64,000 bases of DNA from F1-120-MAGs238 sp964484185 (GTDB lineage Bacteria > Planctomycetota > Phycisphaerae > Phycisphaerales > UBA1924): positions 204,473-268,472 of the forward strand of contig CAZAEQ010000001.1 in the NCBI GenBank assembly GCA_964484185.1, written 5' to 3'. The notes beneath the pieces were generated by a model. The model made no database searches. It was not told the DNA's origin and worked only from the letters and a program-made list of their open reading frames with translations. Within the stretch, counting starts at the first letter, position 1; the number at the start of each line of letters is the position of its first letter. The position numbers were made by a program, and so were the translations under genes. Shown here one piece after another: positions 16,745-25,262 of the stretch.

Positions 16745-18418
16745 TCAGCGAAGGATGTTGAGCCCGATTTTCTTTTCCAGCTCAGCAGTGGGGCGAGCGA
16801 TCAGGTCGTAGCCATCGCTGCCGACGATCGTGCAATTGACGATCTCGCCTGAGGCCAGCTTCTCGCGGGATTGCACGAACGTGACCGCATCGACTTGCGG
16901 GGCCTGGAATTTGGTGCGACCGGTGTAGAGCTTGCCGCCGCCAGAGACGCCGCTGGTGGCTTTGCCACTGGTGCGGAGTGCGGCATCGATGACGACATCG
17001 ACTTTGTTGCCACCGGCCAAGGGGTTTTTCTCGTCGAACGCTGAGGCGAGGTGAGCGGCCTTCGCGAAGGCGATCTTCTGCTGCAATTCCATCACTTCAT
17101 CGCGGCGGCGTTTCTTGTCTTCCTGAGAGACGCGCAGTTTCGCATCGTTTTCCATCGTGCCGGCGACAGTTCCATCTTCGTGTGAATACTCAAACACGCC
17201 GACCGCCTCGAACTTCATTTCTTCAATGAAGTTCAGGAGTTCCTGGTGATCAGCTTCGGTCTCGCCGGGGAAGCCGGAAATGAATGTAGTGCGGACTGTG
17301 AATCCGGGGATGGCTTTGCGGAGCTTGTGAATCAGTTCGGTTTGCTGATCGCGGGTCGCATTGCGGCGCATGAGCTCAAGCACTCGAGTGGATGCGTGCT
17401 GAAGCGGAATATCCAGATACGGAAGCAAGTGACCCTTTTTCACCAGCCCCGCGAACGATTCAATGATCGCATCGCTGAAGTTGGTGGGGTAGGCGTACAT
17501 GAGGCGGATCCAGCCCTGACTGCCCATGTCGTCCATGGTGTCAGAGATTGCCTGAATCAGTGTGGGCAAGCCGCCGTATTGCTCGTAATTCGACGCCTTC
17601 ATTGGCTTTGAAACTTTCAGTCCTGCTCCGATGTCATCGCCGTAACTTGTCGTGTCCTGACCGATGAGGAGCAACTCATGCGCGCCATCGTTAATCAGTT
17701 CACGAGTTTCGTTGACAATGCGGTCGAGGGGTTTGGAGCGCATCTTGCCGCGGATTGAGGGAATTGTGCAGAAGGCACAGTTCTGGTTGCAGCCTTCAGA
17801 GATGCGGAGATATGCGTAGTGCCGCGGAGTGAGGCGAAGGCGGGCGGAATCGTCTTCGAAGTAGCCGACGCCTTTGCCATCTTTCCCGTTGACGGTGAGG
17901 CCCGCGGTGGTCATGCCGCGTTCTTTGGCGGCGACGAGTGCGTTGGCAGCGATCCAGTACTTGGGACCGGTGCTGGCGGATTCGGCAAGTGATTTGCGCT
18001 CGGGCGCGATTCCCGTGACAGCTTCGACGATCTTGTCGCGATCAAAGACGCCGACCATGGCATCGATGCCGGGAGCCCATTCGAGCATTTTGGCGCGGTG
18101 ACGTTGAACAAGGCAGCCGGCAACGACGACGCGTTTGAGTTCGCCGCGGTTCTTGGCTTCGATTGCTTCTTTGATGACGCTCAGTGATTCGTCTTTGGAT
18201 GCTTCGAGAAAGCCGCAGGTGTTGATGACGACCGAATCAGCGCCGCCGAACGACTCGCCATCGAATGAGATAGGAACGATGCCAGCTTCAGCAAGCGAGC
18301 CGAGCATTTTCTCAGAGTCGACGAGGTTTTTGGGACAGCCCAGGCTCACGAATGAGACGGACTCAACGCGGTCGTTGATGCGACCGGGCTTGGTTTTCGT
18401 TTGGGTGGAGCGGGGCAT
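16745..18418 (-). CDS. rimO: Ribosomal protein S12 methylthiotransferase RimO
   Basis: A 557-residue radical SAM methylthiotransferase, longer than the usual 440 or so. The N-terminal MTTase domain has the first cluster cysteines in SLGCPKNLVDSE, INTCGFLE and VAGCLVQ. The radical SAM cluster motif is CNQNCAFC, preceded by YAYLRISEG and followed by IPSIRGKMRS. The C-terminus is a TRAM domain. RimO adds a methylthio group to an aspartate of ribosomal protein S12. The extra length comes from an insert before the radical SAM domain (about residues 140-190, containing KYWIAANALVAAKERGM) and inserts around the TRAM domain. It is convergent with the HupE-like gene, 8 bases apart. Confidence 0.95.
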   Translation of the reverse strand: MPRSTQTKTKPGRINDRVESVSFVSLGCPKNLVDSEKMLGSLAEAGIVPISFDGESFGGADSVVINTCGFLEASKDESLSVIKEAIEAKNRGELKRVVVAGCLVQRHRAKMLEWAPGIDAMVGVFDRDKIVEAVTGIAPERKSLAESASTGPKYWIAANALVAAKERGMTTAGLTVNGKDGKGVGYFEDDSARLRLTPRHYAYLRISEGCNQNCAFCTIPSIRGKMRSKPLDRIVNETRELINDGAHELLLIGQDTTSYGDDIGAGLKVSKPMKASNYEQYGGLPTLIQAISDTMDDMGSQGWIRLMYAYPTNFSDAIIESFAGLVKKGHLLPYLDIPLQHASTRVLELMRRNATRDQQTELIHKLRKAIPGFTVRTTFISGFPGETEADHQELLNFIEEMKFEAVGVFEYSHEDGTVAGTMENDAKLRVSQEDKKRRRDEVMELQQKIAFAKAAHLASAFDEKNPLAGGNKVDVVIDAALRTSGKATSGVSGGGKLYTGRTKFQAPQVDAVTFVQSREKLASGEIVNCTIVGSDGYDLIARPTAELEKKIGLNILR

Positions 18419-18512
18419 TATGAGATTGTAGGTGGGAGGGCGTGGCTGGGTGCTTGGGTTTTGGGGTGAATTCGCAAGAGGAGGAGGCTCTTTTGAAGCC
18501 CAACAATGAAAA

Positions 18513-19007
18513 ATGCTGGAGCCGGACTTTGAGTTCTCGACACTTGTACAGCTTTTGCGGCGGTCCGAACACGACCCGAGGGTGAGGTATTTCTTCGGAT
18601 CATCAATGACTGAGATCGAAAGAGACGCGTACTACGGCTCACTTGTGTACAAGGAATTCGGGGTAGAAGTTGTGTTCAACGAGGCGCCGTGGGTGGTGTC
18701 GGAGGCAGAAGTCCAGGACCCGGAAGAGCTCTTTCTTTGCGCGTTCCATTTGCATCGAAGCGGGCACGATGGCCTCGCAGAATACAGAGGGCTGCTTCCG
18801 CATGGTGTTCAATATGGCGATTCGAAGGCAGAAGTGATCCGTAAGGTGGGTGAGCCAACGCAAAGTGGCGGTGGAGAGGCAAATGCAATGTTGGGTCGAA
18901 TACCCATTTGGGTTCGGTATTCCATGTCTGGATTTGTTCTGCATTTTCAGTTTGACGATAGCGATCGGCTGGAGATGGTGACAGTATCGACGGAAGAGGT
19001 GCAATGA
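18513..19007 (+). CDS. Hypothetical cytoplasmic protein
   Basis: 164 residues, no signal peptide or membrane helix. The C-terminal half (LPHGVQYGDSKAEVIRKVGEPTQSGG, then WVRYSMSGFVLHFQFDDSDRLEMVTV) has a layout often seen in small immunity-like or SmpA/OmlA-like folds, in which a GDSxxEVxxxxGxP loop precedes a beta sheet; I cannot name the family. Its stop overlaps the next ATG (ATGA), so the two genes form one unit. No clear ribosome binding site. Confidence 0.6.
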   Translation: MLEPDFEFSTLVQLLRRSEHDPRVRYFFGSSMTEIERDAYYGSLVYKEFGVEVVFNEAPWVVSEAEVQDPEELFLCAFHLHRSGHDGLAEYRGLLPHGVQYGDSKAEVIRKVGEPTQSGGGEANAMLGRIPIWVRYSMSGFVLHFQFDDSDRLEMVTVSTEEVQ

Positions 19008-19915
19008 TCGTCGGCGTAGCGGGTGCATGGGCTCTGCAACCGCTACACAGAAGTCGCCGTTCTGGTACGCTGTTCGCCATGCTTGCAAAATATGAACCAT
19101 CCGGAATCATGGGGACATTCACGCCGCTCACGCTGATCGTGCTGCTTCCGATCGCGGCAGGAGGCGCGTGGTTGTATCAGGTGTTGATCAGCTGGATCCC
19201 ATTCATTTACATCAACTTCTTCATCATGCTTGGATACGCGCTGCTACTGGCGGTGTCGAATGTGTTCCTGTTGCGATTGACAAAATGCCGCAATCAGGCG
19301 GCGGGTGCAGCGATTGGCGCCATCGTTGGACTTGTCGGCGTAGGGGCTTCGCACTTTTTTGCGTACACAGCACATGTCTTTGACGGGATCGGAGTGGTGT
19401 GGGGGCAGGGTGGGCCGCCGGTCTCATTCTCCGATTACATTTCCGAAAAAGTGGCGCAAGGGTGGTCGGTCGGGCGTTTGAGTTCTGGCATTGCGATTTC
19501 CGGTTTCTTTGTGTGGGCCATCTGGGTGATCGAAGGAATCGCGATTGTGCTGGTGAGCCTGGGCGGTGGGGTCGCCGCGGCGGATACGCCATTTTGTGAA
19601 AAATGTGGTTGTCGGGCGAATAAGAAGGCCGGCGAGTTTTCGGTCACGAGCGTTTCGCCGGCCACTGTTGGCAGAATTCGCGAAGCCGGCTCGGTGCGGG
19701 ACATGCTCGCAGACAGCGGCGGGGGAGCGAGCAGCGACAAGCTGACCTACAGGGTTACGCGATGCCCATCATGCGATGGGTTGACCACCCTTGAGATTGA
19801 ATACGAGAGCATTGAAGTGAAAGATGGAAATGAATCCAAGAACTCAGAAACCCTGCATGAAGGGCTCCTGCTTTCTGAGGGTGAAGCGAAGGTGTATTTG
19901 AGCCGTGCGAGGTGA
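19004..19915 (+). CDS. Hypothetical multi-helix membrane protein with C-terminal zinc-like domain
   Basis: 303 residues from the ATG that overlaps the previous stop. A start at 19079 (MLAKYEP) is possible and would remove an Arg-rich segment. Four hydrophobic helices lie at about residues 40-62, 65-90, 100-125 and 165-195. The C-terminal soluble part has CEKCGC and CPSC pairs, suggesting a zinc ribbon split by a loop. I do not recognise the family. Co-transcription with the upstream gene suggests a shared role. Convergent with the MshEN-domain gene. Confidence 0.6.
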   Translation: MIVGVAGAWALQPLHRSRRSGTLFAMLAKYEPSGIMGTFTPLTLIVLLPIAAGGAWLYQVLISWIPFIYINFFIMLGYALLLAVSNVFLLRLTKCRNQAAGAAIGAIVGLVGVGASHFFAYTAHVFDGIGVVWGQGGPPVSFSDYISEKVAQGWSVGRLSSGIAISGFFVWAIWVIEGIAIVLVSLGGGVAAADTPFCEKCGCRANKKAGEFSVTSVSPATVGRIREAGSVRDMLADSGGGASSDKLTYRVTRCPSCDGLTTLEIEYESIEVKDGNESKNSETLHEGLLLSEGEAKVYLSRAR

Positions 19916-19924
19916 GAACCGGAA

Positions 19925-20386
19925 TCATCCCACCATATTGCGATAGCTCAGCCCGGCCATTGGGTAGTACTTTGCGAGCGCATCGTTCAGGCGCTCTTCA
20001 TCAGTAATCGCGATCGAGCACGGCTGGTTCACGCTCCAGTTCACGAAACGCAGCGCACGCGGCAGGTTATCGCGTGTAGTGCACACGACTACTTCGTCAG
20101 CGTTGAACTTAATGGGGATCACTGAGAACTGCCAAGCCTGGCGGCGTGAAATGAGCCGCAGGGCCTCGGGGTCAATCTTCTGCTTGGTCGGATCGATGGT
20201 CTTGGCGACTGACTCATATTGATAAGCCCAGGCACTTTCGACATCGACCGGGTCAACATCAAACATGCGTTCGGCGAGCCAGCCGAAAGGGCGATGGGTC
20301 GTGACCTGCTGCGCGACGATGGCATCGCGCTGTTCAGGAGTAATGATGCCTTGTTTCACGAGCACATCGCCAAGTCGAAGATACAT
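19925..20386 (-). CDS. Stand-alone MshEN (GspE N-terminal) domain protein
   Basis: 153 residues, the size of a single T2SSE_N/MshEN domain with no attached ATPase. Residues 4-27 (RLGDVLVKQGII, then a PEQ turn and AIVAQQ) follow the RLGxxLxxxGxI...Q pattern of MshEN motifs, and a second half has PFGWLAERMFDV. The middle is an alpha/beta part like GspE N-terminal domains (VIPIKF, VVVCTTRDNLPRALRFV). In MshE this domain binds cyclic di-GMP. The protein may be a free c-di-GMP sensor or an adaptor for type II secretion or type IV pili; binding is inferred only. Its leader contains a 10-bp GC-rich hairpin. Confidence 0.75.
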   Translation of the reverse strand: MYLRLGDVLVKQGIITPEQRDAIVAQQVTTHRPFGWLAERMFDVDPVDVESAWAYQYESVAKTIDPTKQKIDPEALRLISRRQAWQFSVIPIKFNADEVVVCTTRDNLPRALRFVNWSVNQPCSIAITDEERLNDALAKYYPMAGLSYRNMVG

Positions 20387-20772
20387 CCGGAACCCCTCAA
20401 GTAGCCGCGGCGGGGCGGAACACGTTCTGTGAACCCGCCGCGGTGATAGAGGAATCGGAGAAGTTTCACCGCGACTGGCGAAGTTGTGATTGAAGAATGA
20501 GGGAGAGAGGTATGTGGGCGATATGGAACGGAGTTGAACGAGATGCGGGTAACACGGAGTGTGCGGGTAGGAAATGTAGTTGGATTGCGGATTTGGGTTG
20601 CATGGCTACAGATTAAAATGCAGCGGATTCGGTGAAGTGGCTGATAATGGTGGCGATCGTGATGAGGCGGATAGTGACCACTTGGCTGCACGCATCAGCG
20701 TCCAGTAAGAAATAGTCCGACAAAGTCGCTTGTTGGAAAACGGACTGAGATTTCAGGACGTAACCCGGTGAA
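20387..20772. other. Intergenic region with a 10-bp perfect hairpin
   Basis: 386 bases upstream of the MshEN gene and downstream of clpS. A perfect inverted repeat CCGCGGCGGG/CCCGCCGCGG (20405-20414 and 20434-20443) with a 19-base loop sits 19 bases upstream of the MshEN start, inside its probable leader. A weaker imperfect hairpin near 20717-20736 could terminate clpS. Nothing else recognised. Confidence 0.45.
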
Positions 20773-21087
20773 TCAGGCCTCAGGTTCCATGGTTGCAGTC
20801 AGGCCTTTTGATGCGAACTGCTCGGTGTAAAGCTCTGCGCGTTCTTTGTGGGTGACCAGGACCAGAGCGAGTTGACTGCTATGAGCTTCGAGGGCGATCA
20901 TGACTGCTTGCTGCTGCGAAACTGCCGCGAGTTCCATGATGGTGTCAATGACAAAATCCATGTCGTTGACGTCGTCGTTATGGAGTAGAACTCGATATTT
21001 GGGGAGTTCTGCCCGTTTTGGCGGCGATTTCTGTGGCAGTGTAGCTGCGCCCGGTTGTGAGGTAGATGGGGTAGTTTCTTCGGCCAT
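20773..21087 (-). CDS. clpS: ATP-dependent Clp protease adaptor ClpS
   Basis: 104 residues. The core PKYRVLLHNDDVNDMDFVIDTI is the ClpS signature (LHNDDxxxxxFV), followed by the helix with QAVMIALEAHSSQLALVLVTHKERAE, where family members have the A...AH...G..V pattern. ClpS delivers N-degron substrates to ClpA or ClpC. The N-terminal 25 residues are a low-complexity extension, as usual. Divergent from the GC-dockerin gene at 21257. Confidence 0.92.
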   Translation of the reverse strand: MAEETTPSTSQPGAATLPQKSPPKRAELPKYRVLLHNDDVNDMDFVIDTIMELAAVSQQQAVMIALEAHSSQLALVLVTHKERAELYTEQFASKGLTATMEPEA

Positions 21088-21256
21088 GGGGAACTATAGG
21101 TAGTTTGGCGTGCTTTGGCATGCGTTGGGATGGTTGGCGCAAGCATCGCTGGCGGCCGTGGTATAACTGCATGCGGACCATAAATTTATTGGTAAGAAGC
21201 AAGAGAGTTCTGGTATCGTGGTCAGAGTCCCATAGTCCGGGACAAGGAGAAATCGT

Positions 21257-22714
21257 ATGAAATGTACTGGAATATTAGCGTTATCGGCAGGTCTGGCAAT
21301 CGGTTCTGCCGCGATGGCTTCGGATGGCTGCCGCGTTATGCGGGCGGTGACCGATTCTAATGGCGCGCGGATTGAAATAGTGGATGGCAACGGATGCCCG
21401 ATTGATCAGAGCCCGGCGGGCGTGCTATGGACATATCGCAATACTTTCGCGGCGATTTCGCAATCAGTGGCGTTTGGCCCTTCACACTTGTGGGCTGGCC
21501 AGTCGCTGAACGGCGAACGGCTTCAGAGCTTTGAACTTCCAGGCGATGGGACACCGACGGATTACGCGGTGCAGGTGAACAGTCCTGTTGGAGTTGGATC
21601 GGCTCAGAACGTCGATCGCGTGGCGATCATCGATGGTGTTGAGTACTCCGGTCCCTTCACTATCCGTGGATTTTCGACCGCTGGACCAAGCTGGTCGTTT
21701 CCCGTCCCCGCGCCATACGGCACCTATTACTCGCAGCACACCATCAGAGTGTCTCGCGATGGTTCGACCGTTGTAGCAGGCTTCGATTATTACGATCAAG
21801 CACTCCAGCAGGCGTTCGCACGCGTCTATTTCCTGAATGCACAGACTGGTGCAGAGATTTCACACTGGGATGGTCCGGGCGGGATCACCGCCGTGAGCAT
21901 TACTGATGATGGTTCCCAGTGCCTTGCGACTAATGATTTCCGCGGGCGACTGCTCGATCGGACGACGGGCGCTGAAGTGTTCCAGGCAACCGGCGCGGGC
22001 TCAGGCGGCTGGTACCAGATTTCCGGCAACGGGCAGACGATTGTGGTTGGTGGGTTTGATATGCGAGTGTTCACGAAAAATGGAGAGACATGGAACAACG
22101 TGATTAACTTCAGCGCACCGGGGCAGTGGTTCGCCTGGGGCATGGCAGTCTCGCAGGATGGCCGCACAGTGTGCTCAGAATCGCACGTGTATACCGCCAA
22201 CTACCTCGAGACATATGTGCGGGCTTGGGATGTTCCCAGCGCAACGATGCTCGGCGAAGTTCACACTGTTGGCATCGGTGGGTTCCAGGATTCAGCATTT
22301 GGCGCTGCGATGTCAGATGATGGATCGAGATTTGTTGTTGCCAGCTGGGGCACCGAAGACAACGCTCATCCCGAAGTTCGCATCTTTGACCGCACTGTGA
22401 CCATGGTGGGCTCGATCGATACCCCTGGTTCGCCATTCACCGTCGCCATGGCAGGCAGCGGGCAATACGCGGCATCGGGCAGCAAGGCCGTGCACGCCAA
22501 TACCTTCGGTAACGGCGGCGATGTGTCGCTGTATGGCGAAGACACTGGTTGCGCTGCAGACTTCAACGGCGATGGCGTTGTCGACTTCTTCGACTACCTG
22601 GACTTTGTGCAGGCATTTGCCGATGAAGATCCGGCGGCTGACTTCAACGGCGACACGGTGATTGACTTCTTTGATTATCTCGATTTTGTGCAGGTGTTTG
22701 CTGCAGGTTGCTGA
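21257..22714 (+). CDS. Secreted beta-propeller-like protein with GC-type dockerin tail
   Basis: 485 residues. The signal peptide covers 1-21 (GSAAMAS). About six repeats each carry an xSxDGxxxxxG turn, for example VSRDGSTVVAG, ITDDGSQCLA, ISGNGQTIVVG, VSQDGRTVCS and MSDDGSRFVVA, followed by a strand, as in WD40/YVTN-type propellers. Residues 432-485 are the 54-residue dockerin with Cys at both ends, here with VQAF and VQVF variants, ending FAAGC. AAGGAG precedes the ATG. A strong terminator follows. Extracellular; ligand unknown. Confidence 0.82.
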   Translation: MKCTGILALSAGLAIGSAAMASDGCRVMRAVTDSNGARIEIVDGNGCPIDQSPAGVLWTYRNTFAAISQSVAFGPSHLWAGQSLNGERLQSFELPGDGTPTDYAVQVNSPVGVGSAQNVDRVAIIDGVEYSGPFTIRGFSTAGPSWSFPVPAPYGTYYSQHTIRVSRDGSTVVAGFDYYDQALQQAFARVYFLNAQTGAEISHWDGPGGITAVSITDDGSQCLATNDFRGRLLDRTTGAEVFQATGAGSGGWYQISGNGQTIVVGGFDMRVFTKNGETWNNVINFSAPGQWFAWGMAVSQDGRTVCSESHVYTANYLETYVRAWDVPSATMLGEVHTVGIGGFQDSAFGAAMSDDGSRFVVASWGTEDNAHPEVRIFDRTVTMVGSIDTPGSPFTVAMAGSGQYAASGSKAVHANTFGNGGDVSLYGEDTGCAADFNGDGVVDFFDYLDFVQAFADEDPAADFNGDTVIDFFDYLDFVQVFAAGC

Positions 22715-22734
22715 AACTGGAAGAAACTCAAAAT

Positions 22735-22774
22735 GCAAGGCACGACCTTTACGGGCCGTGCCTTGCTCATTTTT
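22735..22774 (+). terminator. Rho-independent terminator
   Basis: A perfect 10-bp stem GCAAGGCACG/CGTGCCTTGC with a 12-base loop, then TCATTTTT. It ends the GC-dockerin gene. Confidence 0.88.
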
Positions 22775-22809
22775 ATGAAGGGGACGCAAATCTTAAATGA
22801 GGCGGCCAC

Positions 22810-24999
22810 TCAACACCCAATGCTGTATGCGTCGACAAAGTCAAGATAGTCAAAGAAGTCGATGTCGCCGCTTTCATTGAAGTCCGCTGCAGAGTTCAGG
22901 CTGGAATACGCATCGACAAAATCAAGGTAGTCGAAAAAACTCAGTGTTCCATCGATGTTGAAGTCTGCAACGCACATGACAGGGTTGGCTTCGAGTGGGC
23001 CGATTGAAGATGGAATTGGACGACGGCGACCCAGAATGTCGTACTCGACAGCAGCTGGTCCATCGGGGACCTGCCCAGCGAGGGATGCCGGGATAAGCAA
23101 ACTTCCAGCTTGAGTCATTGGGTACGAAGGTGCCGAAGCGAGTGCAACCGGAGACTGGGTGTTAGACCAGGGAGCCGGTGGCATGGCAAAAGTCGCGGTG
23201 TTATTGACGCCTCCTTGCGTCGGTGTGGAGGGGCGATTCGCGTAGTTCCAGACTGGGCTGAGGCGAGAAGTCTCGTTTGAAATAATTGACGAGATCACTG
23301 AACAGTTGTCAAGACGACCTGCATGGAATTCGGTGCTGAAAAACGATGCTGGCGTTGTCGGACCCGCACCGGTGATGCGAAGGCGTCCGTGCAGTACAAC
23401 ATGCTTGTGTTGAAGCTGTGATTCGGCCAGGGCAAAGTACCCTGTCATGTCAGATGGGAAATTGAGTTCAATATCGCGATTGATCGAAAGTCCGTCATAT
23501 GTGTTGCTGCCAACACCCCAGAGATACTGATTGCCTCCGCCTGATCGAAAGATAAATTTGGAGCGGCAGTTAATGTCGACAGTCTTGAATGCGCCGCCGC
23601 TCTGAACGCCGTTAATTTCTGCAGTCTCGTTAATGATGAATGAGCGATAGTAACGAACATCTAGTGGATCGGCAGGTTGTGATGCAACCGTGCCGGCGAG
23701 TGTGACAATGCCCTGCGGACAGCCTCCGTAATCTGAGTATCGTGCGCGGGTGCTGCTGGCCGGAATAAACACGCAGTCGCGGCGAATGTGAAGTGAAATG
23801 GGTGTGAGACCATTGGTATGCATGTACACGGGATACCCCTGAACATTCGAATCAGCGCCCGCGACGCCCGCGCGGCGCAGACCGCCGCCAAACGTAGTAC
23901 AGCGATCCAGAATGAACTCATTTGAGCCAAGCAAAGCAAAGCAGACAGCCCCATCACCGCCCCCAAAAAACACAGCATCTCGGTTGGTGTGATAGCCAAA
24001 CTGGCAGTTGATGAGCGTAACGATGCCACCATCAAGTGATGTAGCATGGAGCAGGCCGTGGTAGGCTGTCCAACCCCACTCGCAGTTGGTAATCAGGAGC
24101 GTGTTGAGCCCCGACTGTGAAGAACGAATGGCGCCGTTTCCAGATTCCGGTTGATCGGTACCCCAGCCCTCAATGATGAGGTTGTCGAGCCGGATCGAGG
24201 GTGAAAAACTAATCTGTATGCCAGGGCCTTTGCCGCAAGCCAGTTCCACGGTGGCTAAGTCGTCGCTCGGTTCTGTACCGATGTTAATTCTAAGCGAACC
24301 GTTTGGATTCATGTAGAACGAGCGCGGCATCGCGAGAACCGCATCGGCGTTGGGCTGCTTGACATAGGGCTCGAGTCGATAGCCGCGATATGGGTCTGAT
24401 TCGGCAAGACGCCCTCGGACCCAGTATGCGGAATACTGGAGATTGCGCTCGTAGATTCCGGGTGATACAAACGTCCACCCTTCAACTGACTCTCGTCGAA
24501 ACGCGAGCAGTCGAGGCTTGGCGGTGCTTGGCGATGCTTGATCAAAATAGGACCCAATTGAGCAATTGCCAGCATCGGGAATTGTGATTCCCTGCTGGTT
24601 GTTGTTGGAATCTGCAAAGAAAGTGTCGCCTTGACGAAACAACACTGAGGTGCCTGAAATCAGCTGGCTCGACAGCAGCGTCCTTACATCACTCATATGA
24701 CGAACCAGAAATGGCGATTCGATCGAATCCCCGGAATTACCGCCGCCAGTTGCGGACCCTTGATCCGACTGTGCCATGTACACAGTCCGATCACGTTCGA
24801 CCGGAACCTCTGCTGCGCGATAGGCGATAAGCCGATCGATTCGACCAAGAAATGCGAGTCGCGTTGGAGACTCCCACTGACTCACCGGCCCTATGTTGGG
24901 TATTTGGGAAAAGGGTACTTCTGCGATCGCGGCGAGCGCAAACGCAAAAACGCACAGGCACGCGGCAACGCGGCCGCGCAGCGACAGATGTGTAGCCAT
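22810..24999 (-). CDS. Secreted parallel beta-helix protein with GC-type dockerin tail
   Basis: 729 residues with a signal peptide (about 1-26, ALAAIAE). The middle (about 240-560) has the repeating short hydrophobic strands of a right-handed parallel beta-helix (IRLDNLIIEGWG, LNTLLITNCEWG, GIVTLINCQFG, NEFILDRCTTFGG), as in pectate-lyase-like polysaccharide enzymes. Residues 676-729 are the 54-residue dockerin, ending AYSIGC; its first EF-hand has Ser in place of Asp (LSFFDYLDF). A polysaccharide-binding or degrading role is possible but no catalytic residues were identified. The neighbouring minus-strand gene also encodes a beta-helix protein. Confidence 0.8.
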   Translation of the reverse strand: MATHLSLRGRVAACLCVFAFALAAIAEVPFSQIPNIGPVSQWESPTRLAFLGRIDRLIAYRAAEVPVERDRTVYMAQSDQGSATGGGNSGDSIESPFLVRHMSDVRTLLSSQLISGTSVLFRQGDTFFADSNNNQQGITIPDAGNCSIGSYFDQASPSTAKPRLLAFRRESVEGWTFVSPGIYERNLQYSAYWVRGRLAESDPYRGYRLEPYVKQPNADAVLAMPRSFYMNPNGSLRINIGTEPSDDLATVELACGKGPGIQISFSPSIRLDNLIIEGWGTDQPESGNGAIRSSQSGLNTLLITNCEWGWTAYHGLLHATSLDGGIVTLINCQFGYHTNRDAVFFGGGDGAVCFALLGSNEFILDRCTTFGGGLRRAGVAGADSNVQGYPVYMHTNGLTPISLHIRRDCVFIPASSTRARYSDYGGCPQGIVTLAGTVASQPADPLDVRYYRSFIINETAEINGVQSGGAFKTVDINCRSKFIFRSGGGNQYLWGVGSNTYDGLSINRDIELNFPSDMTGYFALAESQLQHKHVVLHGRLRITGAGPTTPASFFSTEFHAGRLDNCSVISSIISNETSRLSPVWNYANRPSTPTQGGVNNTATFAMPPAPWSNTQSPVALASAPSYPMTQAGSLLIPASLAGQVPDGPAAVEYDILGRRRPIPSSIGPLEANPVMCVADFNIDGTLSFFDYLDFVDAYSSLNSAADFNESGDIDFFDYLDFVDAYSIGC

Positions 25000-25262
25000 G
25001 ATGTCAGACTCGATTTACGACGGTGAGAAAATGTGGGGCTCTTGCAAACGCTGCAAGAGTGACCGGGCACATGCTTCGCTACATTGCGAAACCGGGTGCT
25101 TACGCACAGACTAAGGGAATGAACGCATTCTGTCAAGCGCTGCCCGGCACGCGCTTGCGATATCGGACCGGTCAGGCGAGAGATATGTTGGAATCAATAC
25201 AATTTAAGAGTCTGGACCAATCGTTTGGCAGAACTTCACCTGGCGACTATGTAGTCTTCTGT

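Noticed and set aside
25037..25065. CTCTTGCA/TGCAAGAG hairpin as a terminator
   Set aside because: An 8-bp stem without a T-run, about 200 bases past the beta-helix gene; not convincing.
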